DNA from: Coccinella septempunctata
Taxonomy: Eukaryota > Arthropoda > Insecta > Coleoptera > Coccinellidae
Length of the DNA: 64,000 nt
Assembly: GCF_907165205.1 (NCBI RefSeq)
Contig: NC_058195.1
Location: 13,082,001-13,146,000, forward strand
Reading direction: 5' to 3'
Under the pieces are notes generated by a model. That model was given only the letters and a program-made list of their open reading frames with translations. It searched no databases and was not told where the DNA came from. The first letter of the stretch is position 1; every line of letters starts with the position of its first letter. A program made the translations under genes and the position numbers. Shown piece after piece: positions 24,825-35,765 of the stretch.

Positions 24825-25205
24825 CGAGGCTAGACAAAGGCAAACGAGGCTATACGAAACTATAGTCGTGACTAGAGGCGAGGCTTGAGGCGAGACAAGA
24901 GAAGAGACTCGAGACTAGGCTTGAGGCGAGACAAGAGAAGAGCCTCTAGACGAGGCTTGAGGCGATACAAGAGAAGAGACTCGAGACGAGGCTTGAGCGA
25001 GACAAGGGAAGAGACCCGAGACGAGGCTTGAGGCGATACAAGAGAAAAGACTCGAGACGAGGCTTGAGGCCAGACAAGAGAAGAGACCCGAGACGAGGCT
25101 TTAGGCGAGACAAGAGAAGAGACTCGAGACGATGATTGAGACGAGACACGGGGAAAGACTCGAGACGAGGCTTGAGACGAGACTAGAGTCGAGGCTCGGC
25201 ATGAG
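24825..25205. repeat. 36-bp tandem repeat
   Basis: About ten units of GGCTTGAGGCGAGACAAGAG plus AAGAGACTCGAGACGA, mildly diverged. Overlapping open frames on the minus strand (Ser/Arg/Leu-rich) are translations of the repeat, not genes. Confidence 0.85.
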
Positions 25206-25904
25206 ACCAAAGTGACTAAGCTCTGCGAAAAGAGACTCGTCAAGAGACTTCATGTTATATTAACGAGAAGAGACGAGACTTACATAAAGTCTAGACTGGT
25301 CCGCTTCGTGGGCATCATTAGATGTACTAATTCTCGATTAAGAAAATATGTTCGTCTTTATCAAAACGCAGGAATCGAAGATGACAAATACCGATTACCG
25401 AAGGAAGAAACCGAACTCGACAAGTCGCAAAACTTTTTTAAATGTGCAGTAATGGAACCGTTCCTGATTTAAATAGCATCAAGGCATTTCCTGTGTACTT
25501 CTATATAAAAACCAGGCATGATTCATCAATTAATAAACGTGTCATGTCGCGAAGAAATGATTTCGAGAGCGACTTGGTACTTGTTTTAATTTATAGAACC
25601 ATTGTCAAGGACTCGACTCCTCCGGTCGATTATGTGAATGAAATGGAGTGCGGTTCAAGATTTGCGTAAGACGGTGAACGAATTTGCATACAAATTTGAG
25701 CGTATTTCCGTCGTCGAGGATGTTTCCTCTGTTATAGTTGGGAACTGTTTAGTTGATGCATAATTATTCGACTTTGCAGCAATTATTTCTAAGAACAAAC
25801 CTTCACACTTGAGCTCAAGAAAAAAATTTTCTCAAACATGAAATACAATGAATCATAACACACTAAATTATTACTATAAACTTTATAGGTATACTGTATA
25901 CTCC

Positions 25905-26160
25905 ATTCACTTTTATTTTAGCACTCGATTGGCCATGGAAATGTGACACATTTCACTCTGTATAGTACGAAAATGTGGGGTTATGAAGCTTGTCAAAACA
26001 TTTTTGGGTTTTAAATCAACGCTATGTTGCTCGTTCTACGTAAAAGTTTCTGTTATTACGTATTTTATCACAATGTCGAATCTCTTCGGAAAATATGTGA
26101 CGAACATAATTGAAGTTTATACAAACTGATTGAAGGCATACCAAATCCAGTTTTTGCATG
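25905..26160 (-). repeat. Dispersed repeat, inverted partner of 10434-10690
   Basis: Reverse complement of 10434-10690 over about 250 bp with scattered substitutions; the two copies share their ends. Confidence 0.65.
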
Positions 26161-26775
26161 GAAAATACAAGTGTTCAATATAATAATATGCACTAGCTTG
26201 AGGAGAGTTAATGTCGTTATCTTCTTTGGTTAAAGTTTGAATACGTTACATCAGCTGTAGATTTCAAAAACATTAACACGAAGATGAAATGCATATGATT
26301 AAGTCGTTGGGAATGGGTATCTCCCGAAGGAATGTTAAATTCTTCAACAAAAATCATCTTGCATCAATATAAGTAAAAGGAATTAAAGGAAGTTTCATGT
26401 CAAGATGAACTTGTCCTTTGAACAAAAATTTCACATGAATAAATATAATTAACAGGACAACTGGCGCGTATTTGTGGCTGTTCATCTTAATACATTGATA
26501 TAATAATAATAATAATTAGGTATTTATTGGTACCTTAAGACATTTACAATGTATAGGACAAGTCAAATGAAAAATAGAAAAATCAATTTTCGGGAACTTA
26601 TTCTACGATGACATTCATCGAAAATCCTGTAGGTAGTAAACTTTTCGCATTAATTCACTCAAACATAAAATCCTCAAATGCCACCACTTTTTTGGGTCTC
26701 CCAAAAGAAAGAGATTCTTTTTCATCCTTCTTCATTTACAATCTTTCTGATTGTGGAAATATTCAGCTGAAATAT

Positions 26776-26925
26776 AAAAGCTCTTGTATCATACACCAAA
26801 TTGTATGGTACACCTTTTACGCTTACCTCTGCTAAAACTGTATCTCATACACATCTACACATGCTATAATTATTGTTTGCTGTTAAAGATTGTAATGCTC
26901 TGTATCAAAAGAAAATATATATTAC
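26776..26925. repeat. Dispersed repeat, copy 1 (pair with 42890-43015)
   Basis: Shares GCTCTTGTATCATAC, CCAAATTGTATGGTAC, GCTAAAACT and AAAAGAAAATATATAT-like segments with 42890-43015, same orientation. Confidence 0.55.
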
Positions 26926-27687
26926 TACAAATAACCTGAAAAGCTGCTACTAGATTGTAGATCTGAAGATCGTTCTTGCCCTCCCATCAGAGCTCATTTC
27001 GCTGCTGTATCTACAGCTCTCCATCCAGTTCCAGAGTCCAGTGTCTGGAATGGCATCCAAACCATTTTTTGTGTTGGTTTGCATAGCGAGGCATCTTTTT
27101 CCTCCCTTCATAATATGCACCCGTCAGTTTCTGCTAGACCCATTCCAGAGGAAACAATGCTCTGTAAGGAGTTGCAGCAGTTTCTTGCGAAGATACTGTT
27201 TAAATCTCGCAATGTTAAAGTTCTCAAGGAACTTTTTGGAATGATCCATCTTCGGAAGCTTCCGCCAGTATGTTTCTCCTTCCACTTCTCCAGAAATTCT
27301 TTAGTTAAGGTGAATTCTCCTATGAAACAGAAGGATTCCAAAATAAAAAAAAAGATAATTCGACAATTTTGATTAAGCTCGATGAAATTTGGCAGAAATG
27401 ATAATCCTTTCGAATCAATCTTAACCAAATTATTCCAACCATATACTGTAGGTACTTATGAGGACTTGAAACCTCCAACCTTTTGCAGCATTCTCCTCAG
27501 AACATTTTTGCGAAGGAGAGAGATATTGGAAAAATGCCAGCACCTCCACTCTGGGGTTAGGAAAGTGAATTGAGAATATTGAGATGGTCCTCCTTTCCTG
27601 CCAGATATCGCTAGGGTGTATTCCTGCATCAAACCGTCTACTGACATCGAATAAAAGGAGCATCAATTCATCACGTTTTTATTGAGG

Positions 27688-27835
27688 TCAACTAAGACCG
27701 AAACCATGATCAGCATCCATTCTTACTCAACGTAATGGTCTTTTTGGGGATACTCCGAGTGATGGTGGTTTGCTAGTTCGATTCAGATCGTAGCATTTGT
27801 TGATTCTAAATCAGATGTGTCTGAATTAATTTCGT
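27688..27835. repeat. Dispersed repeat, copy 2 (pair with 4643-4795)
   Basis: Same order of blocks as 4643-4795, ending in ATGTGTCTGAATTAATT in both. Confidence 0.5.
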
Positions 27836-28679
27836 TAATTATTAACCTGCATCAGTCAACAGCACATTCTTTTTCAAAAAGTTTGGCTAACCCCCTCCGG
27901 CGAACCTATATAAAAGCCCAAAACAGCAGTTTTAGAATCACCCCGTACAATTCAACCCACTGCCGATATTCAATACCCTTCAATATTTTTACTGAAAATA
28001 ATATCGACCTCATCGATTCAAGTGCATCGCTTGCCAATCAACCTCTTCACTGCTGAAGACCGTCAATATCAGATGGAAATACTGGTGTCACATTCCCATC
28101 GTGGTGTGCCGTGAGAGCTTTCATTGCAAAACAACTGATTATCACCACGCACGGCAAACTGTGATAAGTATCAATTACCTGCATGTTTATCATTATAAAA
28201 TTAGCCAGTAGGCACATAGATAATCGCAAGCGATTTAATCTACACTTCAGCATTGGTTGAGAATGATTATAGTCATCTGAAGAACGGATGGAGGACTATA
28301 CAACTCTTCTGGAATTATTGATCTCTTTGTTTCGACTGATGGTCGTGATCCTTAACGGTCAATGCTGAGGACGGGAAACCATGGATTTCAGCGATACCAA
28401 GAAATAGTTAAACTTTTTTCATTTTTCATTCTCGAGCTTGATAATGAAAGAGTTATTTTAATCTGAACTGAGATTATGAATTAAGAGTCATATTTTTTGG
28501 CTCTAATATTATTTATTGTCCACATATTTAATGTCGAAGATACTGAAGTCTATAATGAAAAGTAGGTTGCAGTCATTTTTTTGAATTTTTGAATGAATGA
28601 GATATTCTGCAAGGAGCAGCATGGATACTTAGGTGAAAGATCTACGTCTGCTGCTCTGAGGGTACCTACTACAGAACGC

Positions 28680-29290
28680 AGTGACTGACGCATTCGATGA
28701 GGAAGGAAAGTGTAGACACTGGTGACCTGAGTAAAGCCTTTGATAGTGTCTACCACTCTATGCTCCTGAAAAAATTTCAAATATTACGGAATCAGAGGTG
28801 TTGCATCGTATTTGATGAGAAGCTATCTGTCTAAGCTGTCCCAGCATTATGTGTGTGAGCGTGGTGTCCCTCAGGGGTCGATACTAGGAGCTCTTTTGTT
28901 CTTGGTCTATATAAACGATTTACCGACTAATGTGGTTTTTGCTTTCTACGAAAAGGCAGAGACTTAAATACCATCCAGGATCTAATGGAGAGGACTTTTG
29001 AACAGGCAAAACTCTGGTTCGACACCATGACACCAATAAACTCAAAATTAATGAAGACAAATCCAGGACAAAGAACTAACCTGAGACTGCTTGGGATGAT
29101 CTTAGTTCCCCATCTTCGGTTCAGGTGCCATTTTCTGGAAATGATGATTAAACTACCAAGAACTGTTTTACTGCGAGAAGAATCATTCAACTTTCTGGTA
29201 AGGAATCTGAGAGGATTACATATTTCAGCCACTTTCAAAGCGTTTTTTCTCATCATATCATGTTCTGGGGAGACAGTCGTCATTCTATAG
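28680..29290 (+). pseudogene. LINE polymerase fragment, 5' part
   Basis: Reads GDLSKAFDSVYHSMLLKKF (palm motif with catalytic Asp), then in shifted frames YLMRSYLSKLSQHYV and RGVPQGSILG, ALLFLVYINDLP. These are jockey-type motifs. The fragment stops at about 29290 in HIMFWGDSRHSI, where another transposon is inserted; it resumes at about 30050. Confidence 0.75.
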
Positions 29291-30045
29291 ATATACGGGG
29301 TGTCTGTAAACAGATTCGAAGGACTTAGGGAGATAATTCCTTAATGAAAATAAGCAGGGGTAGTTCGTATACATTTTTTTCGAAATCGACCTCCCTTCTA
29401 AGATACAGCCTTTGGAAGGCGATGACGAGTTGACAGTTTTTAATATTTTTACGGGTTCTAAAAACACTGAGTCATAAAACTAAACATAATATGAAGCACT
29501 AAGTAGATGTTACTCAAGCAATTTTTTTTTATCTTATAACTTTATTACTAGGGGTTGAAAATGATTTTCCTTCAGAAATTTTTTTCGTGGGATAGATTTT
29601 CGAAAAATAAAATTCTCTTATGGTTTTCCATTCAATTTTGGAGAAAAAAAGTCTCTTGCAAAATTTCGAAACAGTCGATACTTTTCTCGGAATAAATAAA
29701 ACTTACAAGTAGTAATGACCACTGTTCATTCCCTTTCATCGTATGAGTGTTCCTTAGAATGATTACCTCCCGCTTGAATACATGCATCAACTCTCTGCCT
29801 CATAGACCTTCGTATACTGCTCGTAAGCAAATAATTTTTGAAGAAGAATCATAAGGGGTTGTTATTTTCAACCCTTAATAATAAAGTTATGAGATCTAAA
29901 AAAATTGTATGCCAACAAACCCGTAAAAAAATGAAAACTGTCAATTCGTCATCGCCCTCCAAAGGCTGTATCTTGGAAGGGAGGTCGATTTCGAATAAAA
30001 TTATAGGAACTACCTCTGCTTATTTTCATGGAGGAAAGAGCTGTG
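29291..30045 (-). mobile_element. Mariner/Tc1-like relic with long inverted repeats, inserted in a LINE
   Basis: Arms at about 29330-29465 and 29925-30035 mirror each other (GAAAATAAGCAG, GAAATCGACCTCCCTTC, AAGATACAGCCTTTGGA), and an inner pair includes CTTATAACTTTATTA. Between them the minus strand encodes SIRRSMRQRVDACIQAGGNH, a mariner/Tc1-type transposase C-terminus. It splits the LINE at 28680-30515. Confidence 0.65.
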
Positions 30046-30515
30046 AAGCTGCAGGAAGTTTTTTGTTCGGAAGACGATACTGAAACTGCGTTCTTTTTTT
30101 ATATCAGACTGTGCTCTCTTTGTGAAATAATATATAGAAGACTTTCAGAAGAACTACTTCCATACTATGCCTATTGCACCAGGAATGAGAACAGTCTTGC
30201 CCTACAGCACCACAGGGTGAAAGCTTCTCATCAGATAGTTAGCCATGACAGTATATAACAAGCTACCTCTAGAATTCAAAAATATTAAAAGTAGGTACTC
30301 AAGAACAGACCGAAAGAATTACTTCAGAAAAGGCCCTACTATAGCATAAAAATATTTATGCTGCAGATGAGATAGTTGTCATTTCATTGCATATTTTTTT
30401 ATGTGAAACTGTTCTATATATCATTTGTATTATGTATTATTTGACACCTCATATAATTTTGATGGGATATAATAATCCCCAATTGTAATTACTCGATAAA
30501 TAAATCTTAATCTTT
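30046..30515 (+). pseudogene. LINE 3' part: polymerase C-terminus and 3' tail
   Basis: Continues the LINE after the insertion: CTRNENSLALQHHRVKASHQ (about 30177), then in shifted frames YNKLPLEFKNI and TDRKNYFRKGPT. The tail has TTTGACACCTCATATA and TTGATGGG and ends in GATAAATAAATC, matching the insert at 15641-15845. Confidence 0.7.
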
Positions 30516-31375
30516 CTAAAACCATCAAAATCAGCATTAATTACAGTCAAAGACGTTTATATTCTCAATACCCAAGGACGATATACCCTTTGGCTGATAT
30601 AAATTCACCAGTGATCTAAACCTTTCGGTAAAAACTCAGCTCAAGGGAAGCCGTAGCAGCGAATCACAAATAAAGCGAAATGTACTTACGATCATCCTCT
30701 GCAAAAGCGAGATTCTCCCTCGGGCTAACAGAATGGGACGATGTAATGTAAGAAAAAGAGTCAATAGTAGTTAAAGACATGTTTCTATTTATAGTGTTGG
30801 TTACCCTTGTCGGACTCGGTTGATAGTTGGTCGACCTAAAGTGGCCTTAGCAGTGATCCCGCAAATGTATACTTATACTAGATAATTAGGACTTCTTTCG
30901 AACAATTATCTTCTGATTCAGCTTACTATGTATTTATACAGGATTTTATAGGCTTCTCGACTAGACACAAACTACACCAGTTCAGTGTTTCTTTCTATAT
31001 TGAGGATGTTCTCTGAAAATGCCGGTGCAGACGCAGACGTTCCTAAGCGAAACAGTCGTTGCTATTTTTCAATTCATACTGAATTCTACAGAGTATCCCA
31101 ATGAAGTAAGATTGCCATCAACCTTGCTGCACGAATTAAAGGAAAATTACCATGCACAGATTATCCCTTAGATAAATAAATCTATGGATTATCCACCTTC
31201 AAAATTTCATAGCCTCCTTGTTTCGAACGTTATTTGTCAAAACGATTATCTTCTTATTGAGTTTATATACCTGCAGCAGTAAGATTCTCCTTACTTGTAG
31301 AATTCTTAATCTTAGTTCCCGAAGAGTAATCTTGCTTACAGTGATTTTTACGAATGAGAAATAGATTAAGTAAAG

Positions 31376-32278
31376 TAGATTCGGGTGACTTGGGACGATT
31401 GTTGAATTCAACTTGTCATATTTTCAAAACGGTGGCCTATTTTCATGTGAGAAAGAGGTTCAAATATGCTCAATGACTCAGACTATTGATTAGGATATAT
31501 ACCATGCTTCAGAATTCTGATATAAATTTTGAAAAAAATAAAATATACTTGTCCCAAGTCACCCACCGATTTTGGAGGCTTGGGACACAAGTTAAAATCT
31601 ATTGATTTCCCAACTCTCAAATGAAATAGTTGACTTGGGAGTTTGTATAGTTTTGAAAAATTAGAATTTGTGATTATATAGTTGAAATTCGATAAGGAAA
31701 TTAAATGAAAAACCCGAAAGTAAATATATTGCAACTCAAATGTAAAAAAACTAAAAAAAACAAGGGAACTTTGATTTCTTTCATTCTTTGGTGATTTCTT
31801 TGTGGAAATAACGTAAATAATAATATCCTGCAAAAAATCTGCATATTTCCTGCTGCCAATGCGCCGCTTGTATCTATTCGGCATTGTCCCAAGTCACCCT
31901 ATGAAACAACAAAATAAATTAAAGAGATCCGTGTTGCCGTTTGATTTGTGAACAACCTTGTTTCATGACATATCTAATATCCCACGTATCCAGACAAAAA
32001 AATTACACATGCACAAAGTGAAACACATGTACAGGACACTAAAAAGTATAAGTCCATAAAAAAAACGCTTTTACAATCCTGAATTCGTTAATTTTTCCTG
32101 TCAATTCAAACGCTCTGGTCACGGCAAACTCACCAGGAATTAATTGTTAAACTAACCGAAAAGACACTAAACAATCTTATAAGTTTGTCCCTTCACTCAT
32201 AAATGGTAAGAAACAAAGAAATCTGCAAGGGGGGTAATTGTCCCAAGTTACAGGACTGTTTCAAGTCACCCGAATCTA
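31376..32278 (-). mobile_element. Pogo-like MITE, copy 2 (complete)
   Basis: 903 bp, TAGATTCGGGTGACTTGGGA at the left and CAAGTCACCCGAATCTA at the right. GTGACTTGGGAC-type motifs recur inside in both orientations. On the minus strand from 31884 it encodes MPNRYKRRIGSRKYADF, like a pogo-type transposase N-terminus, then degenerates. Confidence 0.75.
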
Positions 32279-32836
32279 CCGGTATATCAAGAAATAGATG
32301 CCGAACTTCAATTGAACAATTATGAGTAGGTAAGCGTCATAATAGCGAATCAGTTCCTCCATAATCTCAAGATAAGAGATGATTGATAGCGTTTCATTAC
32401 GAGACGTTTCTCTTTGTTATGTTGAGGAACAGTACAGTGAAAGCAAGAATTACTTCTGTTGTGGTCGCCATTCAAAAGGATGTGAGGATAATCGGAGAAC
32501 TAATACGTCAACCAGGTCAGAATATCAAGGTTATTGTTATGGGGAAAAGATTCTTGATTTTACGAAGCTCAATTGTCTAATCAAACACTTGATTGACAGA
32601 ATGGAGCCATTGAGGATTTGGATCAACGGCATAGCTGCAGAGATTAAGAAAATCATCGAATAATATCTTGAAGTGAAAGACTTACACTTTTTGTATTCGT
32701 GATATAATTCGTCAAGTAGGATATTGAAAATTTAGTCCATTTTCTATGATTGAACGTATAGTAGTCGTCAATCAGGCTATGGAATTTTGAAGGGTGATAT
32801 TCTGTGCTTGAACCTAATGATTATCCTTCTACAACA

Positions 32837-33260
32837 TTATGAATTTTGTGAGAATGTGCTTGGAATTTTTCTCAAAAAAATGGATAAAAAAAATCTCAGC
32901 CTTCTATTGAGGTTGTCCCAAACCTGCTCAATCGGAATGAGATCTGGACTTCTTGCTGGCCATTCCATTCGGGAGACTTCAACCTCTTCAAGGTACTCCT
33001 GAACGATGCGCTCACGATGGGGTCTGGCATTATCGTCCATAAAAAAGAAATTTTCACCAATGTATGGGGCAAATGGCATTACATGCTCTTCAAGAATGTT
33101 CCTTATATACTTATCAGCATTCATAGCTCCATTATCAACGACCACTAGGTCTGTGCGAGCAGTCAAAGATAAAATAATCGATACTCCCCCGAAACCAGTA
33201 GTATTCAGGAAATTGCACTGAGCATATCTTTCATGTGGACGTCTGTATACAGGGGAACAT
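32837..33260 (-). pseudogene. Tc1-like transposase fragment, C-terminal half
   Basis: From 33166: LVVVDNGAMNADKYIRNILE, then FFFMDDNARPHRERIVQEYL (second catalytic Asp), then RSPDLIPIEQVWDNLNRRL with the third catalytic residue as Glu, 34 residues on: a DD34E arrangement. Weaker upstream codons reach about 33260. The N-terminal DNA-binding half is missing. Confidence 0.8.
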
Positions 33261-33265
33261 CTGTG

Positions 33266-33540
33266 AAATTTCAGAAATTGGGTATTTTGACTGAATACAG
33301 CTCTGTTTAAAAGATCCTCTGATGTGTAAGTGTTACAGATTTAACCAGTTATTCTGAAGGTAATTTTGTTATTCGAGGTATATGGCACAAGTCTTCATGA
33401 AAACTTCAAATGGCTATATATTTTTATAAGGGCCGAATCAGAAGAAATAGTAGTATAGAAAAAAAGTATTTCTTTTGGCCTCAAGAATCTACTGTTAAAA
33501 GATTTGTATATTTGTATTTGAGTCAAAGACTCACCCTATA
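33266..33540. mobile_element. Inverted-repeat family A, right-half fragment
   Basis: Matches the right half of family A (TTTTGACTGAATACAGCTCTG to GAGTCAAAGACTCACCCTAT). The left half is missing. It lies 250 bp upstream of the FUN14-domain gene. Confidence 0.65.
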
Positions 33541-33672
33541 GGTATATAAAACACTTTTTTTAGCTTTAAGTTTTCTCCAAATAACATAAAAAGCACCAGA
33601 CTTTTTTTGTCAAGATCATTCAATCCACTTCACAAACCTCTTTTATTTCTGTGATACAGAGTTCACTGTAGC

Positions 33673-33698
33673 CATAGAGATGTTATAATATCTCTATG
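33673..33698 (+). promoter_or_regulatory. Perfect palindrome upstream of the FUN14-domain gene
   Basis: Arms CATAGAGAT and ATCTCTATG (9 bp, perfect) separated by 8 AT-rich bases, about 90 bp before the start codon. The position suits a promoter-proximal factor site or core promoter element; no factor is identified. Confidence 0.4.
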
Positions 33699-33789
33699 CC
33701 TGTGGCCCGCATCATAACTGACAGTAGGATATTCCGACCTTTCAAATTTCAAGCAAATTATACGTTAGAGAATTTGCGTGTTTTCAGTT

Positions 33790-34410
33790 ATGTCTGACCC
33801 AGGAAAACCTCTTCATATTTCGATTCCGAAAGATGAAAAACTGCAGGGCGAAGCAACCCCCGGTGAGAAGATCATCTCGAACGTTGAAATTCCCATTGAC
33901 GGAACGGCAAACGCAATAAAATCAGAACATTACTTCGACTTCCCTCCCAGAGATGAGAGCAGGACCATCGATATGGACGATAAAAGGAAAATTGATGTGA
34001 ATGAAACGATCAACGAACCAAAAACGGAAATATTCGATTTGAATGAGGCCAAAGCTGCTCTGAATAGACTTGGTAACAATTTAAAAGCTAACACGTTTCC
34101 AAGACAAATAGGTTTGGGGACATCATCGGGGATACTAGCAGGATTTTTGTCAATGAAAGTGGGCAGACTGACCGCTTTGGCTGTTGGAGGAGGGATAATA
34201 ATTTACGAGATCGCCCACCATAACAAAATCGTCACGAAAGATTTAGAAAGCATTTCCAAGCAGATCAAGGAAAAGAATTATCTGAACAGCCCGAAGGCCA
34301 AAAAAGCCCAGGAACTGTTCGCGCATGTCAAGAAATTCGTAGGAAGGAACAAAATCTTTTCGGTTGGACTCCTGGGAGGTTTTCTCGTGGGTACTGGAAT
34401 AAATTATTGA
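33790..34410 (+). CDS. FUN14-domain protein (FUNDC1-like), intronless
   Basis: 206 aa from ATG at 33790; an in-frame GTG at 33778 is not a credible start. The FUN14 domain is residues about 105-206: GTSSGILAGFLSMKVGRL, then TALAVGGGIIIYEIAHH, a basic helix, and FSVGLLGGFLVG. This matches the FUNDC1 pattern (G-x-x-x-G-x-x-A-G-F, KVGxL, AVGGG, GFxxG), a mitochondrial outer-membrane protein that is a mitophagy receptor in mammals. The first about 104 residues are hydrophilic, acidic/basic and much longer than the human cytosolic N-terminus; I see no canonical [WFY]xx[LIV] LC3-interacting motif in them. The coding frame has no intron, so it may be a retrogene, although a TTTTCAG acceptor-like sequence sits three bases upstream of the ATG. 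It lies antisense in the giant kinase intron with its own poly(A) signal. Confidence 0.85.
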   Translation: MSDPGKPLHISIPKDEKLQGEATPGEKIISNVEIPIDGTANAIKSEHYFDFPPRDESRTIDMDDKRKIDVNETINEPKTEIFDLNEAKAALNRLGNNLKANTFPRQIGLGTSSGILAGFLSMKVGRLTALAVGGGIIIYEIAHHNKIVTKDLESISKQIKEKNYLNSPKAKKAQELFAHVKKFVGRNKIFSVGLLGGFLVGTGINY

Positions 34411-34482
34411 GTGTCCGTGGTTTTCACGTTTAAGCTGTGTTGTTGGTTCGAATTAATTTTCTCATATTTATGCTCATTTTTA

Positions 34483-34488
34483 ATAAAA
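34483..34488 (+). terminator. Polyadenylation signal, FUN14-domain gene
   Basis: AATAAA, 72 bp after the stop codon of the FUN14-domain gene, in a T/A-rich 3' region. Confidence 0.65.
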
Positions 34489-34672
34489 ACTTCACCAAAA
34501 AATGATCACTCCATTGAAAAACTATTTGCTCAAATAAACTGCTCCACATGAGTTAGGGTTATTGACTTAAATTGCAAAAAAATATAGTTAAAATAAGATT
34601 TTTGTGATGAAATTCATATTAATATGATTTCAAGTTGCAAATTAATTTTAGCCTGTAGGTCTGCAGCGTATA

Positions 34673-34695
34673 CAGGGTGGTTAAGAAAAATCGAG
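34673..34695 (+). repeat. Putative terminus of the Tc1-like element
   Basis: ACAGGGTGGTTAAGAAAAATC, about 50 bp beyond the transposase stop, looks like one terminal repeat. I could not find the matching terminus to the right of 35765. Confidence 0.4.
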
Positions 34696-34743
34696 TAAAA
34701 TAACGAAATTTTATTCCCAGAGAATTCAAGCATTTTAAGACTA

Positions 34744-35765
34744 TCAGTACAATGTATGGCCTCCACGGGCATCAATAACAGCTTGACATCTTGTTTGCAT
34801 ACTACACACGAGGTTGTTGAACATTTCTTGGGGAATTTGGTTCCATAAACGGGGCAGAAGCTCTCTCAGATCATTTAAGGATTCTGGGGTAGGTTGATAA
34901 TTATCTAATCTTCTTTGAAGCATATCCCATGCATGTTCTATGCAATTCAAATCTGGTGAGTGCGGAAGTATTGGTAAATGTGGAATACCAAGCTCCTAGC
35001 GCGCATTCTCAACTTTGGCTGACGATGCGGTCTAGCGTTATCGTCTAGAAATTGAAAAGTTTCACCAATAGCAGTGTGAAAATTTGGCACAACATTGTCA
35101 ATAACATGCTCCCTATAGTGTAAGGCGGTCATATTCGAAGGACAAATGTGAAGATCTGTGCGCCCGTTGAAACATATCCCGGCCCATATCATAACACTAC
35201 CTCCTCGGAATGGATGGACTTTTTGGACATAGCGACGATTACGGGGTATGCGTGGGATTGTCCGTACCCTTATTCTTCGATAATCTAAAAATCGTCCACA
35301 TCTGGATTCATCAGTGAAAAGGACACTATGCCATTAATCGTTCCAATTGATATGTTGCCTTGCCCATTCCAGTCTTTGACGCTTACGGTCACGTGTTAAT
35401 GGAACTCCTCTTAATAGACGTCTAGAACCTAGATTCACCAATCTCAAACGTCGTCTGATGGTTTCGATGGAAACCTGGACCCCATCTGCATTTTGAAGAG
35501 TATTCCGTAGCATTCTACACGTAGATGTAGGGTTTCTTCTCGCCGAAAGGGTGATGAAACGACCCTGAGCAGGTGTTGTTTTTCGTCGCCCACCAAGCCT
35601 TAGTCTTTCCAACACGGAACCTGTCTCCCTGAACCTATTCCAAAGTCGAGATATCACACTTTAGCTGACTTGGAGCCTTTTCGCTACAACAACCTGAGTT
35701 AGGCCACCCTGTAGCATTCCGATAGGCCTATTAGCCTCAGCGTTTGTTAATTTACGTCTTGGCAT
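34744..35765 (-). pseudogene. Near full-length Tc1-like transposase relic
   Basis: Begins MPRRKLTNAEANRPIGMLQG at 35765 and ends at 34744, about 340 codons, the usual Tc1 length. Two helix-turn-helix segments (to about RRRLRLVNLGSRR), FTDESR (first Asp), FLDDNARPHRQ (second Asp) and NCIEHAWDML (Glu) give a DD-E core. Breaks: a stop after AKRLQVS (about 35660), a stop after HINWND (about 35335), and a frameshift near 34995 before the last motif. It is dead. Confidence 0.85.

Noticed and set aside
24825..25205. CRISPR-like array
   Set aside because: Units are directly adjacent without unique spacers and the genome is eukaryotic.
24872..25243. Ser/Arg/Leu-rich frames on the minus strand
   Set aside because: They are translations of the 36-bp tandem repeat.
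27079..27666. Overlapping open frames on both strands as a gene
   Set aside because: No recognisable domain, splice pattern or codon signal favours any of them.
33778..33789. GTG start for the FUN14-domain protein
   Set aside because: A nuclear animal gene would use the ATG at 33790.
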